A stretch of DNA of 64,000 nucleotides, taken from contig CAVWOV010000032.1 of the NCBI GenBank assembly GCA_963756715.1, positions 1 to 64,000 on the forward strand, read 5' to 3'. Positions 35,054 to 45,072 of the stretch are shown here, in pieces (the stretch's first letter is position 1; each line of letters opens with the position of its first letter). This DNA is from VAZQ01 sp963756715. Its GTDB lineage: Bacteria; Pseudomonadota; Alphaproteobacteria; Rhizobiales; Xanthobacteraceae. The notes below the pieces were generated by a model. That model was not told the origin of the DNA, made no database searches, and worked only from the letters and a program-made list of their open reading frames with translations. The translations under genes were made by a program, and so were the position numbers.

Positions 35054-35581
35054 ATGCGTTTGATGCTGCTTCGACACGCCAAGGCGGAAAAGGCCGAGCC
35101 GGGCATGGGGGATCACGAGCGGACACTCAATCAGCGCGGCTACAGCGATGCGGCAAAACTCGGAATGTACCTCGCCAAGCATGCGCTCATTCCGAACCTG
35201 ACCCTGGTTTCGACGGCGCAGCGCACGCGCGAGACTTGGCAGTACGTCGCGGGGTCGTTCCCTGCCGAACCTGCTGTGCGTTTCGATGACCGGCTATACA
35301 ACGGCACGGCCGATGGAATTCTCGCCGTCATCAAGGAAACCAATCGTGACATATCCACGCTGCTGGTGATCGGTCACAATCCCGGTCTGCACGACACGGC
35401 ATTGCGGCTGATCGCGTCGGGAGATGTCGAGACCCGCGAGCGGTTGAACGAAGGCATGCCGACCAGCGGGCTCGCGGTGATCGATTTTGCCGCCGATAGC
35501 TGGAACAGACTGCATCCCCACAGCGGACGGTTGGATCGCTTCATCACGCCGCGCTCGCTGGCCGCGACCGATCCGGCCTGA
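35054..35581 (+). CDS. SixA-like histidine phosphatase
   Basis: A 175-residue protein of the RHG/phosphoglycerate mutase-like fold: MRLMLLRHAKAEK with the catalytic RHA, NQRGYSDAAKLGMYL, TAQRTRETW with the second Arg, and VIGHNPGLHDTALRL with the second His. The size matches SixA, which dephosphorylates His-containing phosphotransfer proteins. It is cytoplasmic. The window has several histidine kinases, but no direct link is shown. Confidence 0.88.
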   Translation: MRLMLLRHAKAEKAEPGMGDHERTLNQRGYSDAAKLGMYLAKHALIPNLTLVSTAQRTRETWQYVAGSFPAEPAVRFDDRLYNGTADGILAVIKETNRDISTLLVIGHNPGLHDTALRLIASGDVETRERLNEGMPTSGLAVIDFAADSWNRLHPHSGRLDRFITPRSLAATDPA

Positions 35582-35698
35582 GCCGATCGCGGCGCCAGGC
35601 TGAGCGGTCGTCAACGCGTCCGGAGCCGTTATGCCAATTCACAGCGGCACGTGCGCGCGTGCCATGATGGTTCAAATCCACCGGAGAGGGAGCGAAGC

Positions 35699-36133
35699 AT
35701 GTATCGGCAGATTCTCGTCCCGATCGACCTCGGGTCTCCTGAACTCAACAAACCTGCCATGGAGACCGCCACGATGATGGCGGGGCTGTCGCAAGGCACG
35801 ATGCGGCTGGTCAACGTGCTGCCGCTCACCCCGGTAATGCTCGCCGAGTATGTGCCGCCGGATTTCGAACTGCAGCAGCGCAAGGCGGCGGAAGAGGCGC
35901 TTGCGATCATCGTCCGGGAAGCGGGCCTGGAGCCGTCGCGCATTTCGGCGACGGTGCGGCAGGGCGGCATCTACCAGGAGATTCTCGAAGAGGCGAACAG
36001 CATCAAGGCCGATCTCATCGTGATGACGTCGCACCGGCCGCACCGGCACGCGATGCGCACCTACTTCCTCGGCTCCAATGCGGGCCACGTGGTGCGCTAC
36101 GCCAATTGCTCGGTGCTGGTGGTGAGAAACTGA
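35699..36133 (+). CDS. Universal stress protein (UspA family)
   Basis: A 144-residue single Usp domain: MYRQILVPIDLGSPELNKPA at the start, DLIVMTSHRPHRHAMRTYFL and GSNAGHVVRYANCSVLVVRN at the end. The G-S-x(9)-S/T-type nucleotide loop near the C-terminus suggests the ATP-binding subgroup. GGAGAGGGAGCGAAGC precedes ATG. It lies 117 bases after the SixA-like gene, on the same strand, and is convergent with the next operon. Confidence 0.9.
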   Translation: MYRQILVPIDLGSPELNKPAMETATMMAGLSQGTMRLVNVLPLTPVMLAEYVPPDFELQQRKAAEEALAIIVREAGLEPSRISATVRQGGIYQEILEEANSIKADLIVMTSHRPHRHAMRTYFLGSNAGHVVRYANCSVLVVRN

Positions 36134-36142
36134 AGGCGAGCG

Positions 36143-36751
36143 TCATCGCAGCGGGACGAGCTTCTCCGGCACCGCGTCCGGCCGGTAACGGCCGGGCCAG
36201 TTTCGGTAGAAGAACGAGCCGCCCTGCCAGGCGAACAGAGCGAGAAAAAACCCGACCAGTGCGGCCGCCGACCATTCGTGCATGCGCAACGCCCCGACGG
36301 TGACGACGACAATCGCCACCGCCGCCGCGCCAAGGGCTGCTAATCCCGGCCAATAGAGCGCCGGCGGCGAACCGGTCTCGAAGCGGGCGGTTGTCCCGGC
36401 CGCCGCCATGCGCCGGTGCAGTTCGCGGACGAAGGCACCGTAGGCTTCGACCTGGTTGCCCTGCTCCACCATGCTCCGCCATGTGCTTGAGCTGATGGAC
36501 AGCCGTGGTCCATCCGGCACCCAGATCTCGGTGAGGAAGCGGCGCGACTGCATGGTCACCGGGCGATACGAGAGCCGCACCCGGGTAATGCGCTCGTAAC
36601 GCGTCCGGCCCTGATGCCGCCCTGCCCGCCACTCCAGCGCGTCCGGCCGCAGGCAAAACTCCCACGGTGCGCCGAGCAGCGAGGGCCGGTAGCTGTAGAC
36701 CGGGTCGCCGCCCTCGCCTTGTTCAATATCCGTCATGTTGTCGCCGGCCAT
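36143..36751 (-). CDS. Two-span membrane protein, unrecognised
   Basis: A 202-residue protein. An N-terminal domain (about 1-125) with YSYRPSLLGAPWEFCLRPDA and TRYERITRVRLSYRP looks like a PH-like beta fold. Two membrane spans follow (about 130-150 and 155-172), then a short tail FFYRNWPGRYRPDAVPEKLV. It begins three bases after the MFS gene stop, so it belongs to the Bug-dioxygenase-MFS operon by position. I cannot assign a function. Confidence 0.7.
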   Translation of the reverse strand: MAGDNMTDIEQGEGGDPVYSYRPSLLGAPWEFCLRPDALEWRAGRHQGRTRYERITRVRLSYRPVTMQSRRFLTEIWVPDGPRLSISSSTWRSMVEQGNQVEAYGAFVRELHRRMAAAGTTARFETGSPPALYWPGLAALGAAAVAIVVVTVGALRMHEWSAAALVGFFLALFAWQGGSFFYRNWPGRYRPDAVPEKLVPLR

Positions 36752-36754
36752 GGC

Positions 36755-37994
36755 TCAACCCTGCGCCTCCGGCGCCAGTTTCTCGACTTTCCGCAGTTGC
36801 GGAAACGCCCACATCCAGATCAGCATGATCAGAATGGTGCCAAAGCCGCCGATCAGCGCCGACGGAACGGCGCCGAGCCAGGCCGCGACCGCGCCGGCGC
36901 GGAATTCGCCCAAGCGTACCGGACGAACCGGTGAACAGGGCGTTGACCGACGCCACGCGCCCCAGCATGTCATAGGGCGTCCGCATCTGAACGAGCGATT
37001 GCCGGATGACCACGCTCACGGCGTCGGATGCGCCGTAGACGGCCAGCGCGAGACACGACAGCGCGATCGAGGTCGACAGCGCGAACACCAGGCTCGCCAG
37101 CCCGAACATGCCGACCGCACCGAACATGATATAGCCCGCACGCCGCTCGATGGCATGCTGCGTCAGCACGGCGGAAACCATCAGTGCCCCGACCGCCGGC
37201 GCCGACCGCAGGATGCCGAGCGCCCAAGGGCCGGCATCGAGGATGTCGCGGGCGTAGATCGGCAGCAGCGCGGTGACGCCGCCCAGCAACACCGCAAACA
37301 GATCGAGCGAAATCGCGCCGAGCAGGATCGGATGGGTCCGCACGTAGCGGAAACCGGCGAACAGGGTCTCGAGGCTGACCGGTTTGCGTTTGCTGGCCTG
37401 GCGGCTGATCGTCACCAGCGCCATCAGCACGCTGGCACAGACAAAGATCGCCGTGCACACCGCGTAGACGCCGACCGGACCCATGCCGGCATACAACAAT
37501 CCGCCGGCCGCGGGCCCGCAGATGGTAGCGACCTGCCCGGCGCTCGCCGATGCCGCGATCGCCCGCGACAGCAAGGACGCCGGCACGATGCCGGGCAGGA
37601 TCGAGTGCATGGTCGGAATTTCGAACGCGCGCGCTGTCCCCGAGAGAAACAGGATGGCGAACATCGCCTCGCGGTTGAGCCAGCCCTGCGCGGTCCCGAC
37701 TGTCAGGAGCAGCGCCGCCGCCGCCTTGCCGAGCTGGCAGGCCCCGGCGACCAAACGGCGGTCGAATAGATCGAGCAACTGCCCGGCAATCACCGACATC
37801 GCCACAATCGGGAAGAACTGCACGAGGCCAACCAGACCGAGGTCGAGCGGATCGTTGGTCAATGCGTAGAGCTGCCAGCCGACCGCCACGCCCTGCATCA
37901 TGAAAGCACCGTTGCTGAACGTGCGTGCGGACCAGAACAGCACGAACGATCGGTGGCGCGACAGGCGTGTCGGCAAATCAGCAGGCTCGGACAT
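36755..37994 (-). CDS. MFS transporter (MFS_3/enterobactin-exporter-like), one frameshift
   Basis: It starts MSEPADLPTRLSRHRSFVLF and has 12 predicted spans. The MFS loop region DLFDRRLVAGACQLGKAAAA and DMLGRVASVNALF are typical of the MFS_3 group. An extra T near 36911 disrupts the last two helices; the correct end is GEFRAGAVAAWLGAVPSALI ... LRKVEKLAPEAQG, stopping at 36755. It lies 18 bases after the dioxygenase small-subunit gene, suggesting uptake of the dioxygenase substrate or export of a product. Confidence 0.82.
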
Positions 37995-38012
37995 TTTAGG
38001 TGTCGGCTTCGG

Positions 38013-38489
38013 CTAAAGTGGGATAGCGAGCAACGTATCAATCAATCGGCTGTCGAGAACAACGACCTTTTCGGCAAAGCGCGGCTCGCCATCGCGATGA
38101 TCGAGAACGACGCGGTCGCGATAGCACCCGGTGGCAAACAGCATCGTCTCCCCGGTATGCATGATGCGTGCGACCATGAAGCTCGTCGCAACCTGCACGA
38201 TATCGCCCTCCAACGAGACGATCAGGGGCGAACCGAGCACATGGCGGTAGCGCTGCGCCTCGTAGACATTGGCATCACGCAACGAGCGGATACGATCGCG
38301 CAACATTGCGCGCGAGGTAGCATGGATCAATCCCAGCGGCAGACCGCGCTCGACGTTTTCCGCCGTGGTGATGCGATAGCGGCCTTGGTCGTCGAAGAAG
38401 TCGGGCCAGGCTTCGAGCCTGTTGTCGTCGATCGCGAACGCATAGCGCGCGTTGAGGTCGGCCACCTTGAAGGTCGTCGCGATGTCCAT
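38013..38489 (-). CDS. Aromatic-ring-hydroxylating dioxygenase, beta (small) subunit
   Basis: A 158-residue protein of the ring-hydroxylating beta family (SnoaL-like cone): LNARYAFAIDDNRLEAWPDF with FFDDQGRYRITTAEN, RDRIRSLRDANVYEAQRYRH and VVLDSRLIDTLLAIPL at the C-terminus. It provides structural support to the alpha3beta3 oxygenase. It starts 27 bases after the alpha-subunit stop and precedes the MFS gene by 18 bases. No ferredoxin or reductase gene is nearby. Confidence 0.88.
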   Translation of the reverse strand: MDIATTFKVADLNARYAFAIDDNRLEAWPDFFDDQGRYRITTAENVERGLPLGLIHATSRAMLRDRIRSLRDANVYEAQRYRHVLGSPLIVSLEGDIVQVATSFMVARIMHTGETMLFATGCYRDRVVLDHRDGEPRFAEKVVVLDSRLIDTLLAIPL

Positions 38490-38516
38490 GCGTCTGCGCC
38501 CGCCCCTCGCCCGCCG

Positions 38517-39747
38517 TCAGAGCGCCATGTGCGCGCGGTACGCCTTCCAGAAGCCGCGCACCGCCGCCTCGGTGACGCGGCTTTCGTCCGATGCAACGCT
38601 GGCGCCGCCCATCTCAACCACCGAGAGTTCGTCGCCGGCCGAGCGAACCGCCCGCTGCACGAAGCCCGGAGCGGCGCCGTCTTCCATCGAGATGTAGCCC
38701 GCAGGCCCGATCAGGTTCGCCTGAAGCAGGCGGCGTTCGGTCATCGCCTCGTCGTCGTCGGCAAAGCCGAAGCAGGTCCAGGCCAGCTCGGTCTTCTCCA
38801 GTCCCAGCGGGATGAGCCGGCGCACCGCCAGGCTGTTGCGGGTCTGCTGCAGCGTGAAGGTTGGAAACACCGTGAGGATGTGCAGTCCGATGCCGTCGCC
38901 GAATTCGTCGACCCATTCGAGCACTTCAGGCGCCTCGAGCTTGAAGCTTTCCTGCGCGGCGCGCATGCCGGCGTAATCCTTCTTGCCGGTGTCCGCGGCA
39001 GTGATCGAATAGCTCACGTGATTGCCACCGTCTTCGCTGACGATGAGCCCGCCCTTCTGCGACAACCGGTTCATCTGGAAGGTGGTGAAGAACGTGTGCA
39101 GAAGACTCGCGTGATAGCTGTCCTTCACGTTCTCCATGTAGAGCTTCCAGTTATTCGGAAGCAATTGGCTGTAGCCGCCGAGAAGCTTGGCCGGCGCGCG
39201 CATGACGCGACGGATTCGCCGGACGATCTCGGGTCCCATGTATTGTTCGAGCGGGGGCGTCGCGTCCGACAGCGTGCCGAACACAAGGCCGGCGAGCGCC
39301 GCGACCTTGAGCTTGCGTGGCGGATGCGCATCGGGCTTGGCATCCGGCGGCATGCCACCCTTGCCGCCGATGCCCTTGCGGAACGCCACGCCGGTGAGCG
39401 TGCCGCACAGGTCGTAGCTCCAGTTGTGATAGACGCAGATGATGTCCTTGGCTTCACCGCTCTCGTTGAGCACGAGCAGCGAGCCGCGATGCGCGCAGCG
39501 GTTTTCAAACGCGTGCAGGGCCCCCTCCTGGTCACGCGTCACCACCACCGGCATGGCGCCGAGGTTCGAGCGCCGGTAGGTGCCGGGCCGCGGCAATTCC
39601 GCTTCCAGGCAGAGGAAATTCCAGGTCGCTCCCTGAAATATCTTCTCCTGTTCCGCCTTGTAGATTTCGCGGTCGGAGTAGAGCCAGTAGGGCACGCGCG
39701 TCAGGCCCTCAGGCCGGCCAGTGGCGTGTTCTGGCAGCGAGCGTCAT
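38517..39747 (-). CDS. Aromatic-ring-hydroxylating dioxygenase, alpha subunit (Rieske), one frameshift at N-terminus
   Basis: The Rieske cluster ligands are CAHRGSLLV and CVYHNWSYDLCG (CxH...CxxH). The catalytic domain has the mononuclear iron motif region NNWKLYMENVKDSYHASLLH (two His). The first open start is GTG at 39695, but ATG at 39747 with one base removed gives MTSLPEHATGRPEGLTR in front of VPYWLYSDREIY, a natural N-terminus for this family. Full length is then about 409 residues. It oxidises an aromatic acid to a cis-dihydrodiol. It sits behind two Bug receptors on the same strand, pointing to an aromatic carboxylate. Confidence 0.87.
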
Positions 39748-39773
39748 GCTGTCCCCCGCGGTTCCGACAAACG

Positions 39774-40782
39774 TCAATTGATTTTGACGTTTGCCGCCTT
39801 GATCACATTGTGCCAGCGCTCGACTTCAGCGCGCATGTAGTCCGCCGTCGCCTGCGGCGTTCCGCCAATCGGCTCGGCCGAAAGTTGCGTCAGCCGATCG
39901 ACGATCGCCGGATCGCGCAGCGCTTCGTTCATGTCAGCATTGATCTTGTTCACGATCGCCTGCGGCGTCTTCGGCGGCGCCACGACCGCGAACCAGGCCG
40001 CCGAATTCGAAGCCGGGCAACGTTTCGGCGATCGTCGGCACATCTGGCAGCGCGGCCATGCGCTTGGGCGTTGCCACCGCGAGAAGATCAAGCTTGCCGC
40101 CCTTCACCAGCGCAAGCGAGACGCCGAGATTGTCGAACATGATGTCGACGCTTCCGGCGACGAGGTCGTTGAGCGCCGGCGCCGAGCCGCGATAGGGCAC
40201 GTGCTGGACCTGCACCTTCGCCATCATCTGGAACATTTCGGAGGTCAGGTGCGAGGTCGTGCCGTTGCCTTGCGTGGCGGAGGTCACCTTGCCCGGATTG
40301 GCCTTCGCATAGGCGATCAGTTCGGCGACGTTCTTGAACGGCACCTTGGGGTTCACGACCAGCGCGTTCGGAACCCGGCCCATGATGATGATCGGCACGA
40401 ACTTTGTCGGGTCGAAACCAAGCTTCGGATAGAGATTGTGGTTGATGACCAGCGGCGGCGGCGGCGCCGACAGCAGCGTGTAGCCGTCGGGCTCCGCCTT
40501 GGCGACAGCTTCGGCGCCGATGTTGCCGGCGGCGCCGGTTCGATTCTCGACCACCACCGGATGCCCCCATTTCCGGGACAGCCAGTCGGCAAAGACGCGC
40601 GGCATCACGTCCGCCGTTCCGCCGGCCGGGAACGGCACGATGATCTTCACCGAGCGTGCGGGGAAGTCCTGCGCAGCGGCGGGCGGCAGTATCGCGAATA
40701 GCGCCGCGAGCACGATCCCGGCACCGATGAGCTGGCGCCCCACGCCCGAACGCACATCCTTGAGCTTGCATTTGCCTGGCAC
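39774..40782 (-). CDS. Bug/TctC-family solute receptor, one frameshift
   Basis: A GTG start at 40782 follows GGAGGAAAGCC. The signal peptide ends PPAAAQ. Bug motifs are IIVPFPAGGTADVMPRVFAD, VVVENRTGAAGNIGAEAVAK, AEPDGYTLLSAP and DVPTIAETLPGFEFGG. Beyond this an extra C near 39996 shifts the frame into WFAVVAPPKTPQAIVNKINA and a normal Bug C-terminus ending at 39774. It lies 27 bases upstream of the dioxygenase alpha start codon, so it is probably the receptor for the dioxygenase substrate or its precursor. Confidence 0.85.
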
Positions 40783-40845
40783 GGCTTTCCTCCGCCCGAT
40801 TTGTTGGATTGCCAGCCGCTGCGGGCTGGTCAATCGACGCTGATC

Positions 40846-41820
40846 TCAATCCACACTGATCTTGGCCGCCTCAACCACCGGGCCCCAGGTTTCGAGGCTC
40901 TTTTTGATCATATCTCGCATCTCGTCCGGCGAGTTGCCAAGCGGCTCCGCTTCGAGCGCGAGGATGCGCGCCCGCATTTCAGGCGTCTGCAGCCCCTGGT
41001 GGATCGCATCCGACACCTTCTTGGCAATTTCCTTCGGCGTGCCGGGAGGGGCCCCGACCGCCATCCAGGTATCCGCATAGACGCCGGGCAATGTCTCCGC
41101 GATCGTCGGGACATTGGGGTAGTCCTTGGGGCGCTGGTGGGCGCCAGTCGCGAGGAACTTCAGCTTGCCGGCATCGATGTTCGCCTTGTTGGCGAGGAGG
41201 TAGTCCGGCACGATATCGATATTGCCGGCGAGCAGATCGTTGATCGCAGGCGCGCTGCCGCGATAGGGAATTTCCGTCATCTTGAAGCCCCCCTTGAGCA
41301 TCAGCAGTTCGCCCAGGAGATGGCCGGTGTTGCCCTTGCCCTGGTGGCCGTAGTTGACTTTGCCAGGGTTGGCACGCGCGTAGGCAAGAAACTCCGAAAA
41401 ACTCTTCGCAGGCAGCTTGGCGCTGCCGATCACGATCAACGGATAGGTCGCAAGCACGCTGACCGGCACCATCGTGCGCGTGTCATATCCCGTCTTGGCA
41501 AACACCAGATGCGTGATGCTGAAGGCGAGTTGCGGCGCGCAGAGCAGCGTGTAGCCATCGGGCGGCGAGCGCATCACCTGCTCGGTGCCGATGCGGCCGC
41601 CGGCACCGCCCGGACGATTTTCGACGATGATCTGTTGCTTGAGGATGCCACCCGCCTTGTCGGCTGCGAAACGGCACAACAGGTCGGCCGTACCGCCGGC
41701 CGGCAGCGGCACGACTAACGTAATGGGGCGCGTGGGGTAACTGGCCTGCGCCTGCGCGGCCAAAGGGGCCGAGATCAGGGCGAGACTGAAAGCGGTGCAA
41801 GCGACGATGCTGCAATTCAT
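40846..41820 (-). CDS. Bug/TctC-family solute receptor
   Basis: A 324-residue intact protein. A signal peptide (MNCSIVACTAFSLALISAPL, cut after AQAQA) is followed by TLVVPLPAGGTADLLCRFAA, IIVENRPGGAGGRIGTEQVM, PPDGYTLLCAP and NVPTIAETLPGVYADTW. GAGGACAACGA precedes ATG at 41820. It is first in the chain Bug-Bug-alpha-beta-MFS-membrane protein, all on the minus strand with short gaps. The second Bug receptor downstream differs substantially, so the operon may take up two related compounds. Confidence 0.9.
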   Translation of the reverse strand: MNCSIVACTAFSLALISAPLAAQAQASYPTRPITLVVPLPAGGTADLLCRFAADKAGGILKQQIIVENRPGGAGGRIGTEQVMRSPPDGYTLLCAPQLAFSITHLVFAKTGYDTRTMVPVSVLATYPLIVIGSAKLPAKSFSEFLAYARANPGKVNYGHQGKGNTGHLLGELLMLKGGFKMTEIPYRGSAPAINDLLAGNIDIVPDYLLANKANIDAGKLKFLATGAHQRPKDYPNVPTIAETLPGVYADTWMAVGAPPGTPKEIAKKVSDAIHQGLQTPEMRARILALEAEPLGNSPDEMRDMIKKSLETWGPVVEAAKISVD

Positions 41821-42529
41821 TCGTTGTCCTCACTCGTAAAGTTGCGGCGACATCTTCTGGGTGTCGCGCTGTGCCTTGTCGTGGTTGATCCAGAGTTAGG
41901 CCTGTCCTTCACTATCGGCTCGGCCATGTGCATGGAGGCGGCGCTCTTGTCTTTGCTGATTGTTGTTCGCCGGCATCCGGCGGTTGTCCCAGTTCTCCTT
42001 GAATACACCGCGTCACCTGAGAGCAGAACTGCGCCCGTCTTGGGTTAGCTTCACTAGCAGGCTTTGGTGGCCGGGGGTGTGCCCTGGTGTCGCAATAATG
42101 GTGACGCGGTACACTCCCCGCAATTCAGGATATAGAGCCGCTCGACACTTGGGCGGGCGCCTTGCGCCGACACCGCCGTCGAGGCCAAGCTCACTCCGAG
42201 AGCGATAACGAGCGGGAGAGCAGCACGGGCGTTGTCTTCCCTAGAACTCCAGCGACTGATTCTTGCTCGATCTTTTCTGATTCAGTCCGCTGGCCTCGGA
42301 CCGCCAGAACGGGACGGGAAACCACTCACCCAGGGGTGATTTTAAGCCGACTTCCACGCATTGGCAGCCGACAAGCCCCCTTCTATCCCACCGCACCTTC
42401 TGGTAACCATAACGTTCCAGTTTGTGCAGAGTGCAGCCATCTGCTCGGCCCCATGATGGAGAGGGCCGGGGGTTCACAACAGGGCGCTGTCGGTTGGACG
42501 AAAGCGCCTGAGGCCAAAACGAGGTCCCC
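41821..42529. other. Gene-free region between the dioxygenase operon and the secreted-protein cluster
   Basis: About 700 bases, less GC-rich than coding DNA around it, with stops in all frames at short intervals and no recognisable domain. It must hold the promoter of the minus-strand operon near 41821-41900. The rest may be remnant sequence. AGCAGGCTTTGGTGGCCGGG and similar words look repeat-like but no second copy was found in the window. Confidence 0.45.
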
Positions 42530-42922
42530 ATGATCAATCTTTCGACCCGCGCCTTCGCCTTGGCGGCGGCATTCTTGACGATTGGTGTCTACGTCGGTTC
42601 CGACGCGAACGCACAACGGCGAAATCCGTACGATGGCGCATGGAGCGTCAACATCGTGGTGTCACGTGGGGATTGTAGCTCCAATGCCCTGTACGGCGTG
42701 GTGATCACCAATGGCTCGGTGCGATATGCGGGCGGAGCGAATGTCGCGGTGTCCGGCCGCGTGACCTCCAAGGGAAGCGTCAGCGTCCACGTTTCCAGCG
42801 GTTCGCAATCCGCATCCGGATCGGGCCGGCTGTCGTTGAATGGCAGCGGAGGCGGCAATTGGTCCGGGCAGGGAACAAACGGCCGCTGTTCCGGCCGGTG
42901 GAGCGCCCAAAGATCAGGGTGA
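42530..42922 (+). CDS. Secreted small Gly/Ser-rich protein, paralogue of 45073-45456
   Basis: A 130-residue protein. The signal peptide (about 1-28, cut after DANA) is followed by YDGAWSVNIVVSRGDCSSNA, VVITNGSVRYAGGANVAVSG and a Gly/Ser-rich end GGGNWSGQGTNGRCSGRWSA. Two mature cysteines (GDC, GRC) could form a disulfide. The pattern YDGxWSVxIVxxxGxC...GRV...GxVxVxV...GRL...GGGxWSGxxCxGxW is shared with the gene at 45073. It is probably a small beta-rich extracytoplasmic protein. The function is unknown; it lies next to a patatin. Confidence 0.78.
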   Translation: MINLSTRAFALAAAFLTIGVYVGSDANAQRRNPYDGAWSVNIVVSRGDCSSNALYGVVITNGSVRYAGGANVAVSGRVTSKGSVSVHVSSGSQSASGSGRLSLNGSGGGNWSGQGTNGRCSGRWSAQRSG

Positions 42923-43093
42923 GAGCGGTCGGTTTCTAGCCACGTTTGGGGCTTAAGCGGCTCTATCGACTGGCGCTGCTGGCGGCTATTCGACCGCTTT
43001 GTCGTGCTCCTGGGGTGATGGGCGGAGCCAATCGGCCCCAGAAATGCTAAAATCGTAATAGATTTCAGCGCTTCGACCTGATCGGAGAGCCCC

Positions 43094-44347
43094 GTGCACA
43101 TGCTGCGTATGTTGTCCCGCTTAGCCATTGGCCTGACCGTTGGCGCGCTGCTGGTGTCCTCGCTGTCGTTCGAGGCGCCGCCGGCCTATGCGCAGCAGAG
43201 GCACGCCAAAAAACGCGTTGAGAAGCGGCCCCCGCCCCCGCCCGCCAAAGAGCCGGCAGCGGAGCGGACCCCCTTCACCATCGAGGATGACGCCGGTGTG
43301 GTCGTCCTCGGCCTGCCGGACGCGCGGGCCTGGGGTGATTCGGAAGCTGAATTCGCGCGGATGCTGCCGAAAGCGAGCGGTCCCTGGCTGGCGATCTCGG
43401 GTGGCGGCGCGGATGGCGCCTTTGGCGCCGGCCTGTTGAACGGATGGAGCGAGTCCGGAACGCGGCCCGAATTCGCCGTGGTGACCGGGGTCAGCATCGG
43501 TTCGTTGATCGCGCCGTTCGCGTTTCTCGGCTCAAGCCATGACGAGGCGTTGCGCAAGAACTTCACCACAATCACGGCCGCCGAGATCTTCGAGGACCGC
43601 CTCACCCGCGACAGCCTGTTCGACTACTGGCCGCTTCGGCGCGCCATCGAAGAGCGCGTCACGCCGAAGCTATTGTCCGAGATCGCGGAGCAACACCGCA
43701 AGGGCCGCCGGCTCCTGGTCGCAACCACCAGTCTCGACACCGGCCGCCGCGCCGTCTGGAACATGGGCGCGATCGCGGAACGCGGCGACGAAAAGGCCCT
43801 CAAGCTGTTCCGCGACATCCTGCTGGCCTCCTGCAGCATTCCGGGCTTCTTTTCGCCGGTCGCCATCGAGGTCGAAGCGAATGGCAAGAAACTGCAGGAG
43901 ATGCATGGCGATGGAACGCTGACCGCGCCGTTCTTCGTCGTTCCCAAATCGATGATCGCCCCAAACGGCGCGTCACGTCCGCCGCTCAGCCAGCTCTTCG
44001 TCATCGTGAATTCGAAGCTGCAGTCGGAGTTCAAGATGCCGGACCGCAACATGCCGAGCATTCTTGGCCGCTCGATCGACCTGGCGCTTACGTCGGCGCT
44101 GCGCGCCGAGATCATGCTGATGGATGTGGGCACCGCGCGGCACGGGATCGGCATGCAGGTAGCGCACGTCGACCCGGCCTTCAACTTCCCCTCCCGCGGA
44201 CCGTTCGACGGCAAATACATGCGGGCGCTGTTCGACTTCGGCGTCGAGCAGGGAAAGAAGGGCTCCGCGTTCGAACAGGCCGGGATCAGCCATTCCCTGC
44301 GCGGGGCAGCCAATCCGTTGCCTACGGGTACAAACAGCCCTCAATAG
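43094..44347 (+). CDS. Exported patatin-like phospholipase
   Basis: About 417 residues from GTG 43094 (ATG 43100 is an equal candidate). A signal peptide ends PAYAQ, followed by a Pro/Lys-rich linker. The patatin domain has the oxyanion loop AISGGGADGAFGAGLLNGW, the nucleophile GVSIGSLIAPFAF (GxSxG) and the catalytic Asp in MHGDGTLTAPFF (DG dyad). Cleavage of acyl esters in the periplasm or outside the cell is expected. It is flanked on both sides by paralogous small secreted proteins on the same strand. Confidence 0.87.
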   Translation: MHMLRMLSRLAIGLTVGALLVSSLSFEAPPAYAQQRHAKKRVEKRPPPPPAKEPAAERTPFTIEDDAGVVVLGLPDARAWGDSEAEFARMLPKASGPWLAISGGGADGAFGAGLLNGWSESGTRPEFAVVTGVSIGSLIAPFAFLGSSHDEALRKNFTTITAAEIFEDRLTRDSLFDYWPLRRAIEERVTPKLLSEIAEQHRKGRRLLVATTSLDTGRRAVWNMGAIAERGDEKALKLFRDILLASCSIPGFFSPVAIEVEANGKKLQEMHGDGTLTAPFFVVPKSMIAPNGASRPPLSQLFVIVNSKLQSEFKMPDRNMPSILGRSIDLALTSALRAEIMLMDVGTARHGIGMQVAHVDPAFNFPSRGPFDGKYMRALFDFGVEQGKKGSAFEQAGISHSLRGAANPLPTGTNSPQ

Positions 44348-44450
44348 ATAGGCGCAGCAACCCGAGGCGCTCTACGAGTTGCTTCGCGACCGCTCAGCGC
44401 GCGAATGACGGCGCGGGAGAGCGCCGTTGCGTCGATTGGCAGGACTTAGT

Positions 44451-44651
44451 CTAGCTCTGCTGCTGCGGCGCTTTGGGTGCGGTGACACGAACCGCAACCT
44501 GCCATGCCAGCCAGAACACGAAGAAGAAGCACGCAATGAAAACCAGGAGCCCGGTGTGGGAAGAAGAATATCGCTCAACGAGCAGACCTAGACTGACCGA
44601 CATCGCCTGCCCAACCAACACCGACACAAAATAGACGACCAGCAATCCCAT
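44451..44651 (-). CDS. Small two-span membrane protein, unrecognised
   Basis: A 66-residue protein from ATG 44651, preceded by GGGAGGG; a TTG at 44666 could add five residues. Two hydrophobic helices (GLLVVYFVSVLVGQAMSVSL; GLLVFIACFFFVFWLAWQVA) and a short polar tail ending APQQQS. No family recognised. Confidence 0.6.
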   Translation of the reverse strand: MGLLVVYFVSVLVGQAMSVSLGLLVERYSSSHTGLLVFIACFFFVFWLAWQVAVRVTAPKAPQQQS

Positions 44652-45072
44652 AAGGCCCTCCCACAAATTGGATGTGAAGGAAGGGTCTTGGATACCGGCG
44701 CGGACATCAATCGGGCCGAGACGAAGCGTCGCGGCTCTGACCTAGGTCTTGATGTCGCAGGGCCCCGGTTCCCATAGGTGCATATCTCGGTTGCTGCCCC
44801 CCACGCCCGCTTTTTGCCCGCAAATCCAGTCGGTCCGGACGCTAGTGCCAATATTCCGCCGCTCGCATCCAAGCCAATTCCGAGCGACAGGCTTGCTTCC
44901 AGCGGCTTCCCGCTCGTCGCCCGCGCAGTGGCGCCACCCGGGCAAACGAAGCATCAACCCTCTTTGAACCATTCGGTGAGATGCTGCGACCAATGGGGTG
45001 GGCGCACACAAAATCACCAAATTCACCGCGATCGGGCCACGCGCCAGGCGTGAACAGGACGAGGGGCACAAT
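44652..45072. other. Gene-free region before second secreted-protein gene
   Basis: About 420 bases with no supported gene. It should hold the divergent promoters of the small membrane gene and the secreted-protein gene. Its only notable coding-like frames are antisense or Arg-rich artefacts. Confidence 0.4.

Noticed and set aside
35665..35690. tRNA-like T-loop word GGTTCAAATCC
   Set aside because: The flanking bases do not form a T stem or the rest of a cloverleaf; it is the leader of the UspA gene.
37953..40142. 729-codon + strand open frame over the dioxygenase operon
   Set aside because: Antisense to three genes with full catalytic motifs; caused by high GC at third positions.
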